A DNA stretch of 64,000 bases from Archegozetes longisetosus (GCA_018873245.2 JAEMBT020000009.1:3166001-3230000); one strand, 5' to 3'. Shown: positions 11,031 through 22,196, counted from the stretch's first letter. A program made the numbers and translations. The notes: generated by a model not told the origin, from the letters alone.

Positions 11031-12314
11031 TTAAATTGTGAAATTTTTGGTTTCAGAAGGAAAGTTCGATTGATCATTCATGGAATCAGTTTGTATTAAA
11101 ATAACTGCATATTGAAGAACGAATACTGTGATCGCTAATAAAGTTTCTCTTTTCAGTTGAAATCCATAGGTATTGAAAGTGAACTTTTGTTCCATTTCCT
11201 TAATTGCTATCAAATGAATTCTATCATCATCAGTTATATCTTCATTTAAACTATTTTTATCTAATTTCTCAATCAATTTCTTGATAGTATTAGAAATGAT
11301 TTCTCCAAAATAACAATAAAGAATTAATTTGATTGAACCGACTGTGAAACTAGTTGTTAGACTTAAAATAGCAGTAATCGATTCAAACATATCTGAACGA
11401 ATGGCAAAAACACAAATTCCTGTCATCATTAGTAATGAGCTAGAAATCAGTGATAATAATATCAGAGGAGCTAGTATTGACTCGAATTCTCTCAGGTTCT
11501 CAATTAAGGCATATAGTTGTATTCTTAAGCCTTTGATACTCACTATTTAAAAGTTGATAAGATTTTAAGTTTAAAATTAAATTTCTAATTTACCTATAAA
11601 GAAATGTCATACTTCGATTGAAATTGCTCTCTAAACTTTTGATGGAATCGGAAATTGTCAACATATAATAGGTATAAAACGAAATTGCATAAAACGTTGA
11701 AAACCTTGTACCAATGCCAACTGCTAAGATCACCAAATAGCACAATATCAACAACCAAAACGGTAATTCGGTATAAATTCTTCCGTAGGGTGATAAATAG
11801 TGTAAAGTTACACCAATGTTAATCGTTATTATCAATACTACCTATCAATAAAAAATAACTAAATGAAATTCTCATACTTATCAATAGAATACTTAACCAA
11901 AAAACCGCCAATTATTCTGTTAGCTCTTCTTGTATTCGTGTCCATTCGAGTAATTTCTGGTTTATTTAAAAACATATGTAATCTGTATCCTTTTATTAAT
12001 GCAAAGCAATAATAAGCTAAATCTTCAATGAAAAGAGCCCAAACGCCAACACTTAATACTATTTTCATGATAGGTTTCAAATTCTTCAAATCTTCTGTCA
12101 CTTCATTCGGACTGGAGAAAACTTTATCAGCGACACTCAATATGATTATTGATATATTATATAGAATAAGCAACAGCTTTTTGAAACCTTGACAAAACGA
12201 CAAATTTTTATAAGACTTCAAACTCGAAAAATTGAACCCTTGAAATCTGTAGAATTTCGCTAATCTTCTAAGTGATTTTGATAATTCATTCTCACTCATA
12301 ATAAAACACTTCAT
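11031..12314 (-). CDS. Gustatory receptor-like 7TM protein GR-C (three exons)
   Basis: Third intact copy of the array: exons 12314-11898, 11841-11613 and 11542-11031, 385 residues. I chose the ATG at 12314 because it aligns with the first codon of GR-A and GR-B and gives the same 417-nt first exon. An upstream in-frame ATG at 12371 would add 19 mostly hydrophobic residues not shared by the paralogues. Introns are 56 bp (GTTAAG donor) and 70 bp (GTATGA donor). Membrane helices and the C-terminal VFVLQYAVILIQTD are conserved. Its closest relative is the broken GR-D: both end in a similar serine/asparagine-rich tail and share 3' flanking sequence. Probably functional. Confidence 0.85.
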
Positions 12315-12773
12315 TTCAATTATAATTATTATGATAAAATCTAAAATCTTGTACCAAACCTCAACTTTCAATTTATAACAATGAAATAAAACACATTAAA
12401 ATAAATCGTTAGAAATAGTATCAGAAAATGTTTCTTTCCAAACATTTGTTCAATTTAAAGATCAAAAACAAATAATTTACTAATGGAAAAATGTATTTCT
12501 TCCTTTCATAAACCAATTAAGTAAATGAATTTGTATATCTTCAATAAAATAACTTGAGATTTAATTAGATGATATTGAAATGAAATAATATTGAACTATA
12601 AGCCTGTAAAACATTTATTGATTGTCATATCTTTTATACTTAGGGTAACCACCTCTGACTTGTCACATGACGGGACAAAAATATCAAAAGGTGACCCTTA
12701 CATTCTTAAAAAGAAAAATGCCGCTTTTATTTGTCATTACAAATATTTAGATGTCAATCAATACATTCTCATA

Positions 12774-13274
12774 CTGTCCGCTTTTTAAAAACTAAACTCA
12801 AATCCTTATAACAATTTTTCTTTATTATTACTCATGAATCAGAACTTACTAAAGAGTAAGTTTAAAACATAAAACAGAATTTGATCACTTAGTCATTGAT
12901 TTTGAATTAAAAACACCTTTAATCATAAAAATAATGTTCAAAACAAAAGAAACAATTTTTGTTTTGAAAACTCATTTATTATATAAATCTTATGATAAGG
13001 TTAGAGCTGAATTTTTTTGAAAAATTTGATAAAACTGGGCCGACTAATGCAACTATTTTTAGAATTGAATCAAATTTATTTTTACATATCTAAACTACTT
13101 TGTAGGATTACAGTTCTGAAATAAGCTTTGTAAGATTATAGTTCATTATTAAGGTTTATTTTGAAGCATTCAAATTTCGGTCAGTGAGTAAGCGATTTCA
13201 CTTTTGACTCACATTTCCAAAAGCAACAAAGTTTAACTGTAAAATCTGAGTTTAGTTTTTAAAAAAGCGGACTG
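12774..13274. mobile_element. Tc1/mariner-like MITE with TA flanks
   Basis: The left end CTGTCCGCTTTTTAAAAACT, continuing AAACTC, is matched by the right end read inward on the other strand as CAGTCCGCTTTTTTAAAAAC, continuing TAAACTCAG. Each terminus abuts a TA dinucleotide (12772-12773 and 13275-13276), giving a 501-bp element. The interior has no transposase frame. The terminal bases resemble those of the element at 5584-6190 (CxGTCCGC), so the two may use a related transposase. Inference rests on the inverted repeat and TA flanks only. Confidence 0.6.
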
Positions 13275-13496
13275 TATTAAAATATTGAAAATTATTAGTC
13301 ATGCATGATTTCAAAAGTAAGAAATACTGATTCATATCAGATGTCAAGGCAGAAAAGATTAATTCAACAACTTTTGCTTTTAAAAAACAGGTCTTTAAAA
13401 CAAACTGAATTTCTTAAACCCTTATCATTTCTAAAATAAATTTAATGTTTGAATTTCTAAGAAATATTTTTCTAAGTATATTTTTCAAAATGGAAT

Positions 13497-13900
13497 TTGA
13501 TTACAAGTATTATGTTTTTGCTACAGATTTTTAATCTAAAATTTCGTGCAATTTTTATTGACAGTTCGTTAACTCTCATCCACTTATCCCATGTCGACAT
13601 CAAAAGTGTCATCAAAATCTGTAATAGTGTAATAATTCACATGAAATGGATTAGAGTATACTTAGGAATGGTGGGCAACGAAAGAGCAGATAAATTGGCG
13701 AAACCGGCCGCAGATCTAGACCCAAAATATTCGGTTTAATGTATATTTTTTAATTACTCATATGAATAGAATGAATAAAAGTTTAAATTAACATTTCAAA
13801 AATCTACTAATCAATCAACGCAAACATCGTGTTCTTAAAAATCATTTAACTGAAAATCTTAGAGATACCATAATAGCGAATACCCGATACAATTACAATT
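13497..13900 (+). mobile_element. Relic of the non-LTR retrotransposon (copy C), RNase H end
   Basis: At about 13645-13725 the frame reads KWIRVYLGMVGNERADKLAK, the last conserved block of the retroelement's RNase H domain (copy B has the equivalent WVRGHTGVEGNERADALAKE). Sequence upstream in the same orientation is too decayed to read. The copy ends near 13900 with a short AATTAC-type tail, directly followed by ACCCAGGCTAATC, almost the same bases found at the end of copies A and B. A further stretch at 13975-13999 resembles another 3' tail. Confidence 0.65.
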
Positions 13901-14208
13901 ACCCAGGCTAATCGAATGGTCTATTGAAAAATGTCGTCTTATGCTTTGTTAAGATATTGCTTCTCTTATTTGATTCAATAAAATACAATATAATAAAGTT
14001 ATTATTGATTTATTTGTTTTGATTACAAATTGATTATAAGTGTAGTATAATTGATATAATTGATATATAGTGTATAAATGTTGTGATTAACGAAATATCA
14101 AAAACATTGACTGTTCGTGTGAACGAACGCATTGCGTTCGCTAACACTATATGAGTGCATTTCACACACCACTGCTTTCAACTCATACACGATAATCAAA
14201 TTAACAAA

Positions 14209-15271
14209 ATGACTCAACCAATCATTATTCCTATTGAGATAAAATTGAATAGATTCAAGACTCAATTCGAACAATTGAAGGATTCGCTATTTAAAGATAT
14301 TTTGGATAACAAGAAAACAAAGACATCGATTGTAAATGACGTTAAGGCTCTGTTTCCTAAAATTGAAGGGCTGTTTGAAAACGCTTTGATAATGATTAAA
14401 AACGAAAACAGAGAGAAACTAAACCTTATTCATTCAAACGATAATAATAATAACAATAATAATGTCAATAGAAGTTTTGCAGAAATTACTCAGTTCAAAT
14501 CTGGAGACGAACAAACCAATTGTTACAAAACATGTGTTGACAATACACCCAAAACGTAACGAAACAAATATCACATTAGAAGAACTCAAGAAAGAAATTT
14601 AGACAAAATTGTGTCCAGAAGTTTAGGTTATATCTGTATCAATCGAATGAAGTATATCAGAAATAATAGTTCACTAATCGAATATAATTCAAGAAGCGAT
14701 TACGAGGAACTCAAAATAACTATCAACAATAAGATCAATGACTTATGTGAAGCAAAGATACCGATTAAGAAAAATCCACGAATTATTGTTTATAACATTT
14801 ACAATGAAACAGAACAAACATTAGAACAAATGAAAGATGAATTGAGAAACAGTATTATCAACAGAAACAGAGATATTTGGTTATATTTGCAAAACAAAGA
14901 CATTGAAAATGAGTTGATATCTAAGTACTTTATCAGATCTAAACAACAAACATTAAATCACTTGGAGGTTGAACTGACCTCAGAATTGCGCAAAATATTC
15001 ATTAGTCTCCAGAAAATCAATATAATGCTTACGAGAAATAGTGTGCAAGACTGTCTCAGTTACGCGTTGTTTCAATTGCTTGGGTTTCGGTCACACAAAA
15101 GGCAACTGCAACTTAAACCAACAAAATTGCTCGAAACGTGCACAGAGCGGTCATTCGCATAATCAGTGCAAAGCATCCTCAAGTCATCAAAAGTGTGTAA
15201 ATTGTCTTAAATACAACTCTTCAGTCAGGAATCCAAACGCGAAGAAGTATGATACAATAACAGTCTTATAA
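14209..15271 (+). pseudogene. ORF1 (gag-like, CCHC zinc knuckles) of retrotransposon copy A
   Basis: Three successive frames (14209-14559, 14611-15020, 15041-15271) together form an RNA-binding ORF1. The first is charged with an asparagine repeat; the second has the basic, helical look of a gag core. The third carries CFNCLGFGHTKGNC, a canonical C-x2-C-x4-H-x4-C knuckle, followed by a damaged second knuckle in which one Cys is Arg (CSKRAQSGHSHNQC), then a CVNC pair. In intact elements this protein coats the RNA and helps target-primed integration. The frame breaks make it a pseudogene. Confidence 0.7.
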
Positions 15272-16326
15272 ACTGGTGTATAGTACAAATTGGCAATATT
15301 GATGTACACATTTGTTCTGTATATATGCCTCCATTACAACCCATTACGGATATAACTGACAAACTGTCTCGAGATCTGAATCAACTAAAGCCCGAATATC
15401 TCATCATTGGTGGTGACACTAATGCTAAATCTAAACTATGGTTTAATGAGGCTAACAATAATAGAGGTTACGAAATAATCAATTTTGTTGTCAACAACAA
15501 CTTAATTATTATTAACAATTCGAGTTCTTCGACTTTTCTCTTTTTATGGAAGATCACATATAGATTTGACTTTTACAAACCTAAACACTCACGAACAGAT
15601 CAAAGGCTGGACGATAGAAAGCTGTGAAACCAGTTCAGACCATTCATATATTACATTTGAAATAAACATCAACAGTGATGAACGGATTGGTCTTCAAAAT
15701 ACACATTCACTAAATCTCAGCTTAAACAATGATCTTAACAGGATTGTAATGAGACAAATGAATAAGAAATACGCTGTTAAAAAAGCCAAATGGAGTGACT
15801 TCACAACGCTAACTATTATTAGCTTTGATCAGTTTGAAAATGAAGTGAATTCTGTCAGAAATAATAGTGATTTAGACAAAATAATGATTACGTTTGTCGA
15901 CAAAATCATTGATTTATGTGATAATAATATACCTGAACTTAAAAAGTTTAAAAAATCAGTCAATTGGTGGAACGAACAGTTATCTGACCTCAGACACAAA
16001 GTAAAAACTTGCGGCGAAGGTTTCAGCGAAAGCAGTCATCAGAGCGTATCTCAATGCAAAATAACGCCGCAATAATAACGCCAGTAAAAATAACGCTATG
16101 CAAAAATAACGCCAGTAAAATAACGCCAGTAAAAATAACGCCAACAAAAATAACACCAGCAAAAATAACGCCAGCAAAAATAACGCCAACAAAAATAGCT
16201 CAATCAAATAGTATTTAAATAAAATTTATACATGAGTATGAACTCCTAATTTATTGAAAGAAATATAAATATCACACGCATTAATTTTTAGCATAAATAT
16301 TTTAAAATGATTATTGATAATACAAT

Positions 16327-16737
16327 TTAAATTTGTAGATTAAAGTTATGTGAAATTCCTCGCAAGTAATCTAATAGAGGGCGTTCTCTATAATTGTTAA
16401 CAATTGTTTTGATTTTTTCTGCAGTGTCCTTATAAGTTTGTTTTCCTGCAGGAGGCTGTTGCCCTGATATATATTGTTCCACTTTAAATTCGTTGAGGCT
16501 CTGCTCTTTTTTAAGACCATCAATGAATTTCCAAATTGTTGGATGATAAGCACCTAACAAGTGGCTAAATCCACGATGCCAACCTTCGACAGAATTATTT
16601 GTTTTTGGCAGATCTTCTAATGTTGCTTCATAGCAGTTCCACAATGAATGAGCAAAAGTAGGATTGCGGCGTTGATTGCGTTTTCCCGGTCGTCCTATCC
16701 ATGTACCTTCAAAATAGTCTACAATTGGCTGAACCAA
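16327..16737 (-). pseudogene. MULE transposase C-terminal fragment
   Basis: The minus-strand frame encodes 136 residues matching the region after the DDE core of animal MULE transposases. It has VDYFEGTWIGR, then a basic RRNP-F--SLWN--- stretch, then TNNSVEGWHRGFSHLLGAYH and PTIWKFIDGLKKEQS. The pattern YFE-TWIG, TNN-EGWH-F and P-IW-FI--LK-EQ is characteristic of these proteins. The catalytic half upstream (beyond 16737) is absent and replaced by a minisatellite, so the protein cannot be active. It ends in a normal stop. Confidence 0.75.
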
Positions 16738-16824
16738 GTCATTGTGTTCAGTGAAATAAGGGGAATCTATTAGTTCTTCAAATGATGCAACAACATCAGC
16801 AACAGGAACAAAAGCAAGTGCTGC

Positions 16825-17095
16825 TAATTGCCTTAGGATAGGAAAGATTGGATAGGAAGTCTGGATAAGTTAGGAAAGTTTGGATAGGATAGGAAAGATT
16901 GGATAGGATAAGTTTTGATATGATAGGAAAGTTTGGATAGCATAGGGAAGTCTGGATAGGATAGGAAAGATTGGATAGGATAGGGAAGTCTGGATAAGTT
17001 AGGAAAGATTGGATAGGATAGGAAAGATTGGATAGGATAGGAAAGTTTGGATAGGATAGGAAAGTTTGGATAGGATAGGATAGAAACCCGGAATC
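16825..17095. repeat. Minisatellite with GGATAGGATAGGAAAGTTT-like units
   Basis: Tandem array inside the MULE, built from variants of a unit of about 20 bp such as TTGGATAGGATAGGAAAG and TCTGGATAAGTTAGGAAAG, with some 12-14 imperfect copies. Purine-rich on the plus strand. Its uninterrupted minus-strand frame (a repeating Ser-Tyr-Pro-Ile pattern) is a consequence of the repeat and I do not call it a gene. It sits where the front part of the transposase should be. Confidence 0.85.
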
Positions 17096-20000
17096 GGAAA
17101 ACTGCAGGCCCATTAGGGTTCCTCTAGAGACTAAATTAATGGTCTCATCATTGAGTACGCGGGCTCAATGCGGTTTTTTGCACCAAATCTTACGCACTTC
17201 TCAGCCCCTGAGCAGTATAATTGTTTCCGAGAGTAGAGATTTATTATAATTTATATTACTTTAATAATGATAAATGTTACTTACCCTCAATATTGATTAA
17301 TTAAAAGATATCACAATTAAAATAATAGTTAAAATCACATATAATATTTTAAATTATTGCTAATATTTATAAGCGATATATCTTATGAAAGACGATTTTA
17401 AAAATACTATAAAAGTTGTTATTATTGCTGTTGTTTACGTTAGTGTTATTCCGTATTGGCGTTATTATTACATCGCGTTATTTTTGTTAGCGTTATTATA
17501 GTGGCGTTGTTTTTACTGACGTTATTTTTGCGGCGTTATTTTGACGTAAAACCCTTATTTAGGAATCGAAACTTGAAAGTTGGAGAAAGTTTTGCTACGA
17601 CTCTGAAAATTGGGGAATTTCTTACAAAATTGTCAAAAGTAAAGTCAGAAGAGGTATACCAATTCCTCAATTCATCAAGAGTGATGGAACCATAACTCAG
17701 ACACCACAGGAATCTATTGACTACGCGATAGAACAACTTTTTCCAGATGATGATCAACCCACAGAAAAGCCAATACATGAGTTCATTCGTGACGACATTC
17801 AAGTAAATGACTATAACATAGATGACTACTCATTCAGTGAAGAAGTCAGTGCAATAATTAGCAAATTAAAAGCTAATAAAAGTCCAGGACTCGATCAATT
17901 AAACTCAGAGATAGTGAAACAATTTCATTCAGCTAACCCTAGAATTTTAACAAAAATTTACAACAAATGCTTGAGTTTAGGTTATTTCCCTCAGGTCTGG
18001 AAAATTTCTATCGTCAAAATTATGCTTAAATCTCCTGACAAATAGAATAACGATATCAAATCGTATCGTCCAATATCGCTGTTGCCTGTGATGGCAAAAG
18101 TATTTGAAAAACTATTGATTGACAGAATTAATTACCATATGAGGAAAAATAATATGCTTTTGACCAAACAGTTTGGTTTCACACCTCAGAAATGTACAGA
18201 AGATGCCATCAGACATGTCACAGACCTGGCGAAACAACAGATCCACAAAAAGGGGTTCCTATTGCTGATTTCTCTAGATATTAAAGGAGCTTTCGACAAC
18301 GCATGGTGGCCGTACATTCTTCACCAGCTGAAGAACAAAAATTGTCCTAAAAACCTTTTAAATACTATCAGAAGCTATTTAAGTGATCGAAATGCGATAT
18401 TAGTTTTTGGACAAACTATTTCGAGCAAGAAACTGACAAAAGGTTGTCCTCAAGATTCAGCACTGGGTCCAGGAATCTGGTTAATAAACTATAAAGATTT
18501 ATTAAATATTGATAAACCACAAAATTGTGATATCATTGGGTCTTGTGATGACACTTTATTGATTGTCTCTGGACAAAACATGGATAATATTGAACAAAAT
18601 GCGAATCTGCTACTAAACAGAGTTTATGAATTGGGAATCAGTGCTAAGCTTGAATTTAATCCATTTAAGTCAAGTGCAGTCTTGATTACACGCAAAAGAA
18701 ATTTCAGAACACCAACTATATGTATGAATAGTCAAAATATCCGAATAGTAGATCAGGTCAAGTATTTAGGTGCCTATATCGACAAAGGGCTATATTGGTC
18801 AAAGCATATCGACTATGTGTGTGAAAAGGCCACAAAAGTGATACTCAGAATACCTCTTATTTCTGGAAATACTTGGGGTATGAAAAGCGAAACGCTTAAA
18901 CTCATATATGCAGCTGCTATCGAACCGATGGTTACATACTGTTCCTCAGTTTGGAGTCAAGATCTAAATAAGTCGCAAATCAAAAGACTTCGGAAGCTTC
19001 AAAGACTTTTTTCAATGAAAATAATTAGAGGTTATAGAACTGTCTCTTATGAGTCGGCAATTGTCATCTCAGGAATAATGCCAATAGATATAAAATTGAA
19101 AGAATTGAGCAAGATTTACTATATCAAACATAACGATTCTGAAATCGACGGGTTTTCGGGCGAGCTTCTGGAAAGAAAAGTTTGCCTTAGCAAAAGACCA
19201 CATCCGGCAACCATATCTCCGATCAGGTTTCCAACAAGTGTTTACAACGACGGCTATGATTACAATATCTTTACTGATGGCTCGAAAAGAGACACCAAAG
19301 TTGGAGCTTTTTGCGTTTACGAAAATACTGTCGAAATACATGGTGAAAAGTATGGAGTCGGTGAACTTTCTTCTGTATTTCAGGCTGAACTGATTGGTAT
19401 CAAAAAATCATTAGAGTACTTGAAAGATAAAAATAAGAATCAAATTAGAGTTAATAATGTGACGAAAGTATGTACTAATAGTGACTCTCAAAGTGCAATA
19501 TGCGCAGTAAAACAACATAATAATAGCCATCCAATTTTTAGCGAAATCTTTAAATTGATAAACAGCTCAGACGGATTAGTTACTATTGACACCAAGTGGA
19601 TCAAAGGGCATACGGGAATAGTGAACAATGAAAAAGCAGATCTTCTGGCGAGAGAGGCCTCGGAATGGATGTTAACCAATCTATTTATAACTTATTTCCA
19701 CTATCTTTCGCTAAAAGACATTTTCGAAAGACATCAATAGACGAGTGGCAAAACCAATGGCTAAACACTACTAAAGCATTGCAAACAAAACAATTTTTTC
19801 CAAACATTAATGATAGACTGAAGAATAAAAGATTTACACCTAATTTCATTATTACGCAGTACATCTCAGGACACGGAAACCTTAGAGCGTACTTCAAAAG
19901 ATTCAATATATACTATAGTGATGTTTGTCAGTGTGAACAATCAATTGAAACTCCGAATCATATAATTTTTGAATGTGAGAAATACATTGACCAAAGATTT

Positions 20001-20267
20001 CAATTAATTAATTTATCTCATCGGCTGGGCTATCACTGGCCGATACCTCCAAATAGCTTAATAAGTAATCAATTTATGGAAGAATTTGCGTTTTATCTAA
20101 AAAACATAAATAACTTCTCTTGTCTGAAAAGGTATTCAATTTTGTAATAATTTCCATTATACTATTGTTTGTCAAATTATTTATGATTGTCTGTAAATAA
20201 GCCTTGTATTATAGAAATATGGAACTAAGGCTAACTTCAATGCTTTCTAATAAACAATAGACAATAG

Positions 20268-20280
20268 ACCCAGGCCAATC
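20268..20280. repeat. Left copy of a 13-bp direct repeat flanking retrotransposon copy B
   Basis: ACCCAGGCCAATC lies exactly between the tail of copy A and the first recognisable base of copy B. The identical 13 bases follow the tail of copy B at 22001-22013. This is the expected arrangement of a target-site duplication of an APE-type non-LTR element. It also places the 3' end of copy A at the same target sequence. Confidence 0.7.
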
Positions 20281-22000
20281 ACAAAGCAAAAACAACAGCA
20301 CTTCTCATTACAAATAAAAGACAATATAAATCTCCAGATATCTTTTTCGACAGAACTAAAATTGAAATTAAAGAAAGTGTGATATATTTAGGAGTTTATA
20401 TCGATAGAAAACTTAATTTTAATCAACACATAGAATACATCCACAACAAACTCATCCAAAAAATAACAAAATTACCGCTTATTGCAAAAAATAAGTGGGG
20501 CTTAAAATATGACTCCTTGAAAACAATATACAACGCAGCGGTTGAACCATCGCTCCTATACTGCTCATCTGTGTGGGGCCAAAATCTCACAAAAAGAAAT
20601 GAACTTAAACTCAAGAAAATTCAAAGACTCTGCTATGAAGACAATCAGGGCTTACAGAACCATATCTTTCGAGGCAGCGGTCACTATTGCGGGGTTGACT
20701 CCAATCGATCTTAGGATTAGAGAAATAAATAAAATATCAAAAATTAAAAAACAGATTAATTCACAAATAGACGGATTGATATCTGACTCACTCGAGAGAA
20801 AAACAAAACCATGTCAAAGATCACATCCGGCACAAGAACCTCACATTGTTTTTATTGGCAATGATAGAAATCCATTTGCGTACGACCTCAAGATTTTCAC
20901 CGACGGCTCTAAAGACGACTCTCGTGTTGGATCAGCTTTTTGCGTATACGGTGATAACATAGAAATCCATAATGAGAAGTATAAAATCGGTCCCTTTTGT
21001 TCAGTCTTTCAGGCAGAACTTGTAGCCATCAAAAAGTCAGTAGAATTCCTTAAAAGAACAATAGAGACCAATAATAGTGAAAACAGTCAAAGAGTTCTCA
21101 TACTCAGTGATTCCCAGAGTGCTACTTCTGCCATCAAACAACACAACAACAGTCATCCGATTGTCTGTGATATAAAAAACTTAATCAGAAGTATCGACGA
21201 GAAAGTTAGCGTACACTTCCAATGGGTCAGAGGTCACACTGGAGTTGAAGGTAACGAAAGAGCTGACGCTCTGGCCAAAGAAGCAGCAAATTTGGATCTG
21301 AATGTATATGAGTACGACTTTTATCCACTCTCTTTTGCCAAGAAGCATTTCAAAAATTTGACCTTAGAAGAGTGGGAAAAATGTTGGTCCGAAACTACCA
21401 AAGCGTCGCAAACTAAAATATTTTTCCCCAAAATTAGAGATAGACTTGCAGCGAAGTTCTTTCAACCCAATTATGTCATTACTCAATACGTCTCTGGTCA
21501 CGGAGACTTCAATTCATACTTGAAACGATTTAACAGGAGTGACAGTGATTTATGTGACTGCGGTCAAGCAGTGGAGACTCCACTGCATGTCATTTATGAT
21601 TGTATTTTGCTTAATAATGAAAGACATCGATTGATTAATTATATTCACAGATCTGGTCAGACATCACTTCCACCAAAATACCTAATAAGTGATGAAAATG
21701 TATTCAAAGAATTTGTCGTATTTATTAACTCAATTAGTTGTAGTCAATAGCTTATAACATTTCTTCATCTCTTCTCTCTCTTTTATGACCTTTAAAAGTA
21801 GTCTCAACTTAAAAAATTAGCTCTGAAAAAAAAGTACAAGAGTTTCAAATAGATCAAAAAGTCATAGTCTTGATATAACGTTTACTTATCTGTAATCTTT
21901 GTAAAATATCCTCACCATTTATTGTAAATAAGTTTCTGTAATATCTATTCTGGTGCAGGAACGACTCCTAATATTTTCAATAAATACAATACAATACAAT
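20281..22000 (+). mobile_element. 5'-truncated non-LTR retrotransposon, copy B
   Basis: The copy starts inside the reverse transcriptase, at the segment before VIYLGVYIDRKLNF, and runs through RNase H and the C-terminus to an (AATAC)n tail at 21984-22000. One frameshift near 20630 separates the RT thumb from the remaining 300-codon open frame that ends at 21750. RNase H motifs are complete: IFTDGSKDD, an FQAELVAIKKS helix with the catalytic Glu, LSDSQSA, and WVRGHTGVEGNERADALAKE. The end has CDCGQAVETPLHVIYDC, a C-x-C...H...C motif. Protein similarity to copy A is high. 5' truncation is the usual result of incomplete target-primed reverse transcription. Confidence 0.88.
20542..21750 (+). pseudogene. 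RT-thumb/RNase H/C-terminal part of ORF2, copy B
   Basis: Largest surviving frame of copy B. After a short out-of-frame start, the region from about 20640 to 21750 is uninterrupted. It contains the RNase H domain with four acidic active-site residues visible (Asp in FTDGS, Glu in QAEL, Asp in LSDSQ, Asp in NERAD). It ends with a Cys/His motif of the kind found at the C-terminus of Jockey/I-type elements. It is broken from the reverse transcriptase by a frameshift and lacks an N-terminus, so no active polymerase is made. Confidence 0.75.
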
Positions 22001-22196
22001 ACCCAGGCCAATCGCAAGCGTAAGGCTTTTCGCCTTGATATTTTAACAAGTGAGCCCTTAAATAATGAATTCTCGTGAATCGAGGCTCAGACGAAGGCCA
22101 GGAACACTGAAAGATCTTTATCCCGTGTGTTTCATTCGATGTCTTTAAAGAATCCAATTGTAAACCGAGGAGGTCTCACATCTGAGGTCAATCAAC
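22001..22196 (-). pseudogene. C2H2 zinc-finger exon fragment truncated by the retrotransposon
   Basis: Read on the minus strand, this is a degenerate copy of the last exon of the zinc-finger gene at 28108-31838. It has VYNWIL, a CSWPSSEPRF finger with one Cys changed to Ser, a HYLRAHLLKYQGEKPYACDW stretch and then Pro-Gly. There it stops abruptly: the next base is the retrotransposon tail. Internal lesions include a damaged H-T-GEKP linker with a stop and Cys-to-Ser and His-to-Tyr changes. The missing downstream half of the exon was not found on the other side of the retrotransposon cluster. Confidence 0.8.

Larger units (their letters stand above)
16057..17543. mobile_element. MULE-type DNA transposon inserted in retrotransposon copy A
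   Basis: The element splits the endonuclease-RT linker of copy A: retro sequence stops at the basic stretch near 16050 and resumes at SKLESWRKFC near 17570. Its ends are inverted: CAAAATAACGCCGCA at the left and TGCGGCGTTATTTTG at the right. Each end continues as a tandem series of about 15-bp units (ATAACGCCAGTAAAA and relatives), roughly ten on the left and five or six on the right. The transposase remnant lies at 16327-16737. No clear 9-bp duplication was found, possibly because of later decay. Length is about 1.49 kb, so it is internally deleted. Confidence 0.75.
15270..20147 (+). pseudogene. ORF2 (endonuclease, reverse transcriptase, RNase H) of copy A
   Basis: Only the second half of the APE endonuclease remains: GGDTNAKSKLWF (catalytic Asp/Asn) near 15408, and after a frameshift SSDHSYITFEI (catalytic Asp-His) near 15628. 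The linker is split by the MULE and resumes at about 17545. The RT shows KSPGLD near 17880, a TAG at about 18043, SYRPISLLPVMAKVFEKLL, then SLDIKGAFDNAWW. The catalytic box is altered: the position of FADD reads GSCDDTLL. RNase H follows (IFTDGSKRD, SDSQSA, KWIKGHTG). A +1 frameshift near 19668 puts the C-terminal CQCEQSIETPNHIIFEC motif into another frame, ending at 20147. Confidence 0.8.
14100..20267 (+). mobile_element. Non-LTR (APE/RT/RNase H) retrotransposon, long degenerate copy A
   Basis: The element spans a gag-like ORF1, a partial apurinic-type endonuclease, reverse transcriptase, RNase H and a C-terminal cysteine/histidine motif. That order is seen in I/Jockey/R1-group LINEs with RNase H. 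It ends at about 20267 in a CAATAGACAATAGAC tail and is immediately followed by ACCCAGGCCAATC. The 5' end is uncertain, about 14050-14150. The copy is inactive: ORF1 and the endonuclease have frameshifts, the front half of the endonuclease is missing, a MULE interrupts it at 16057-17543, and the reverse transcriptase has a TAG. It is less decayed than copy C. Confidence 0.85.

Noticed and set aside
12640-12702. AGGGTAACC ... GGTGACCCT, possible minute hAT remnant
   Set aside because: Only about 60 bp, no duplication at the flanks, termini only partly matching.
16057-16200. CRISPR-like repeat array
   Set aside because: Direct units without spacers, in a eukaryotic transposon end.
16009-16218. 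Open frames of repeating ITPAKITP / LLALFLLA type
   Set aside because: Translation of the tandem MULE-end repeats, not proteins.
16796-17113. Long minus-strand frame rich in Ser-Tyr-Pro-Ile
   Set aside because: Product of the 20-bp minisatellite in which stops happen to be absent.
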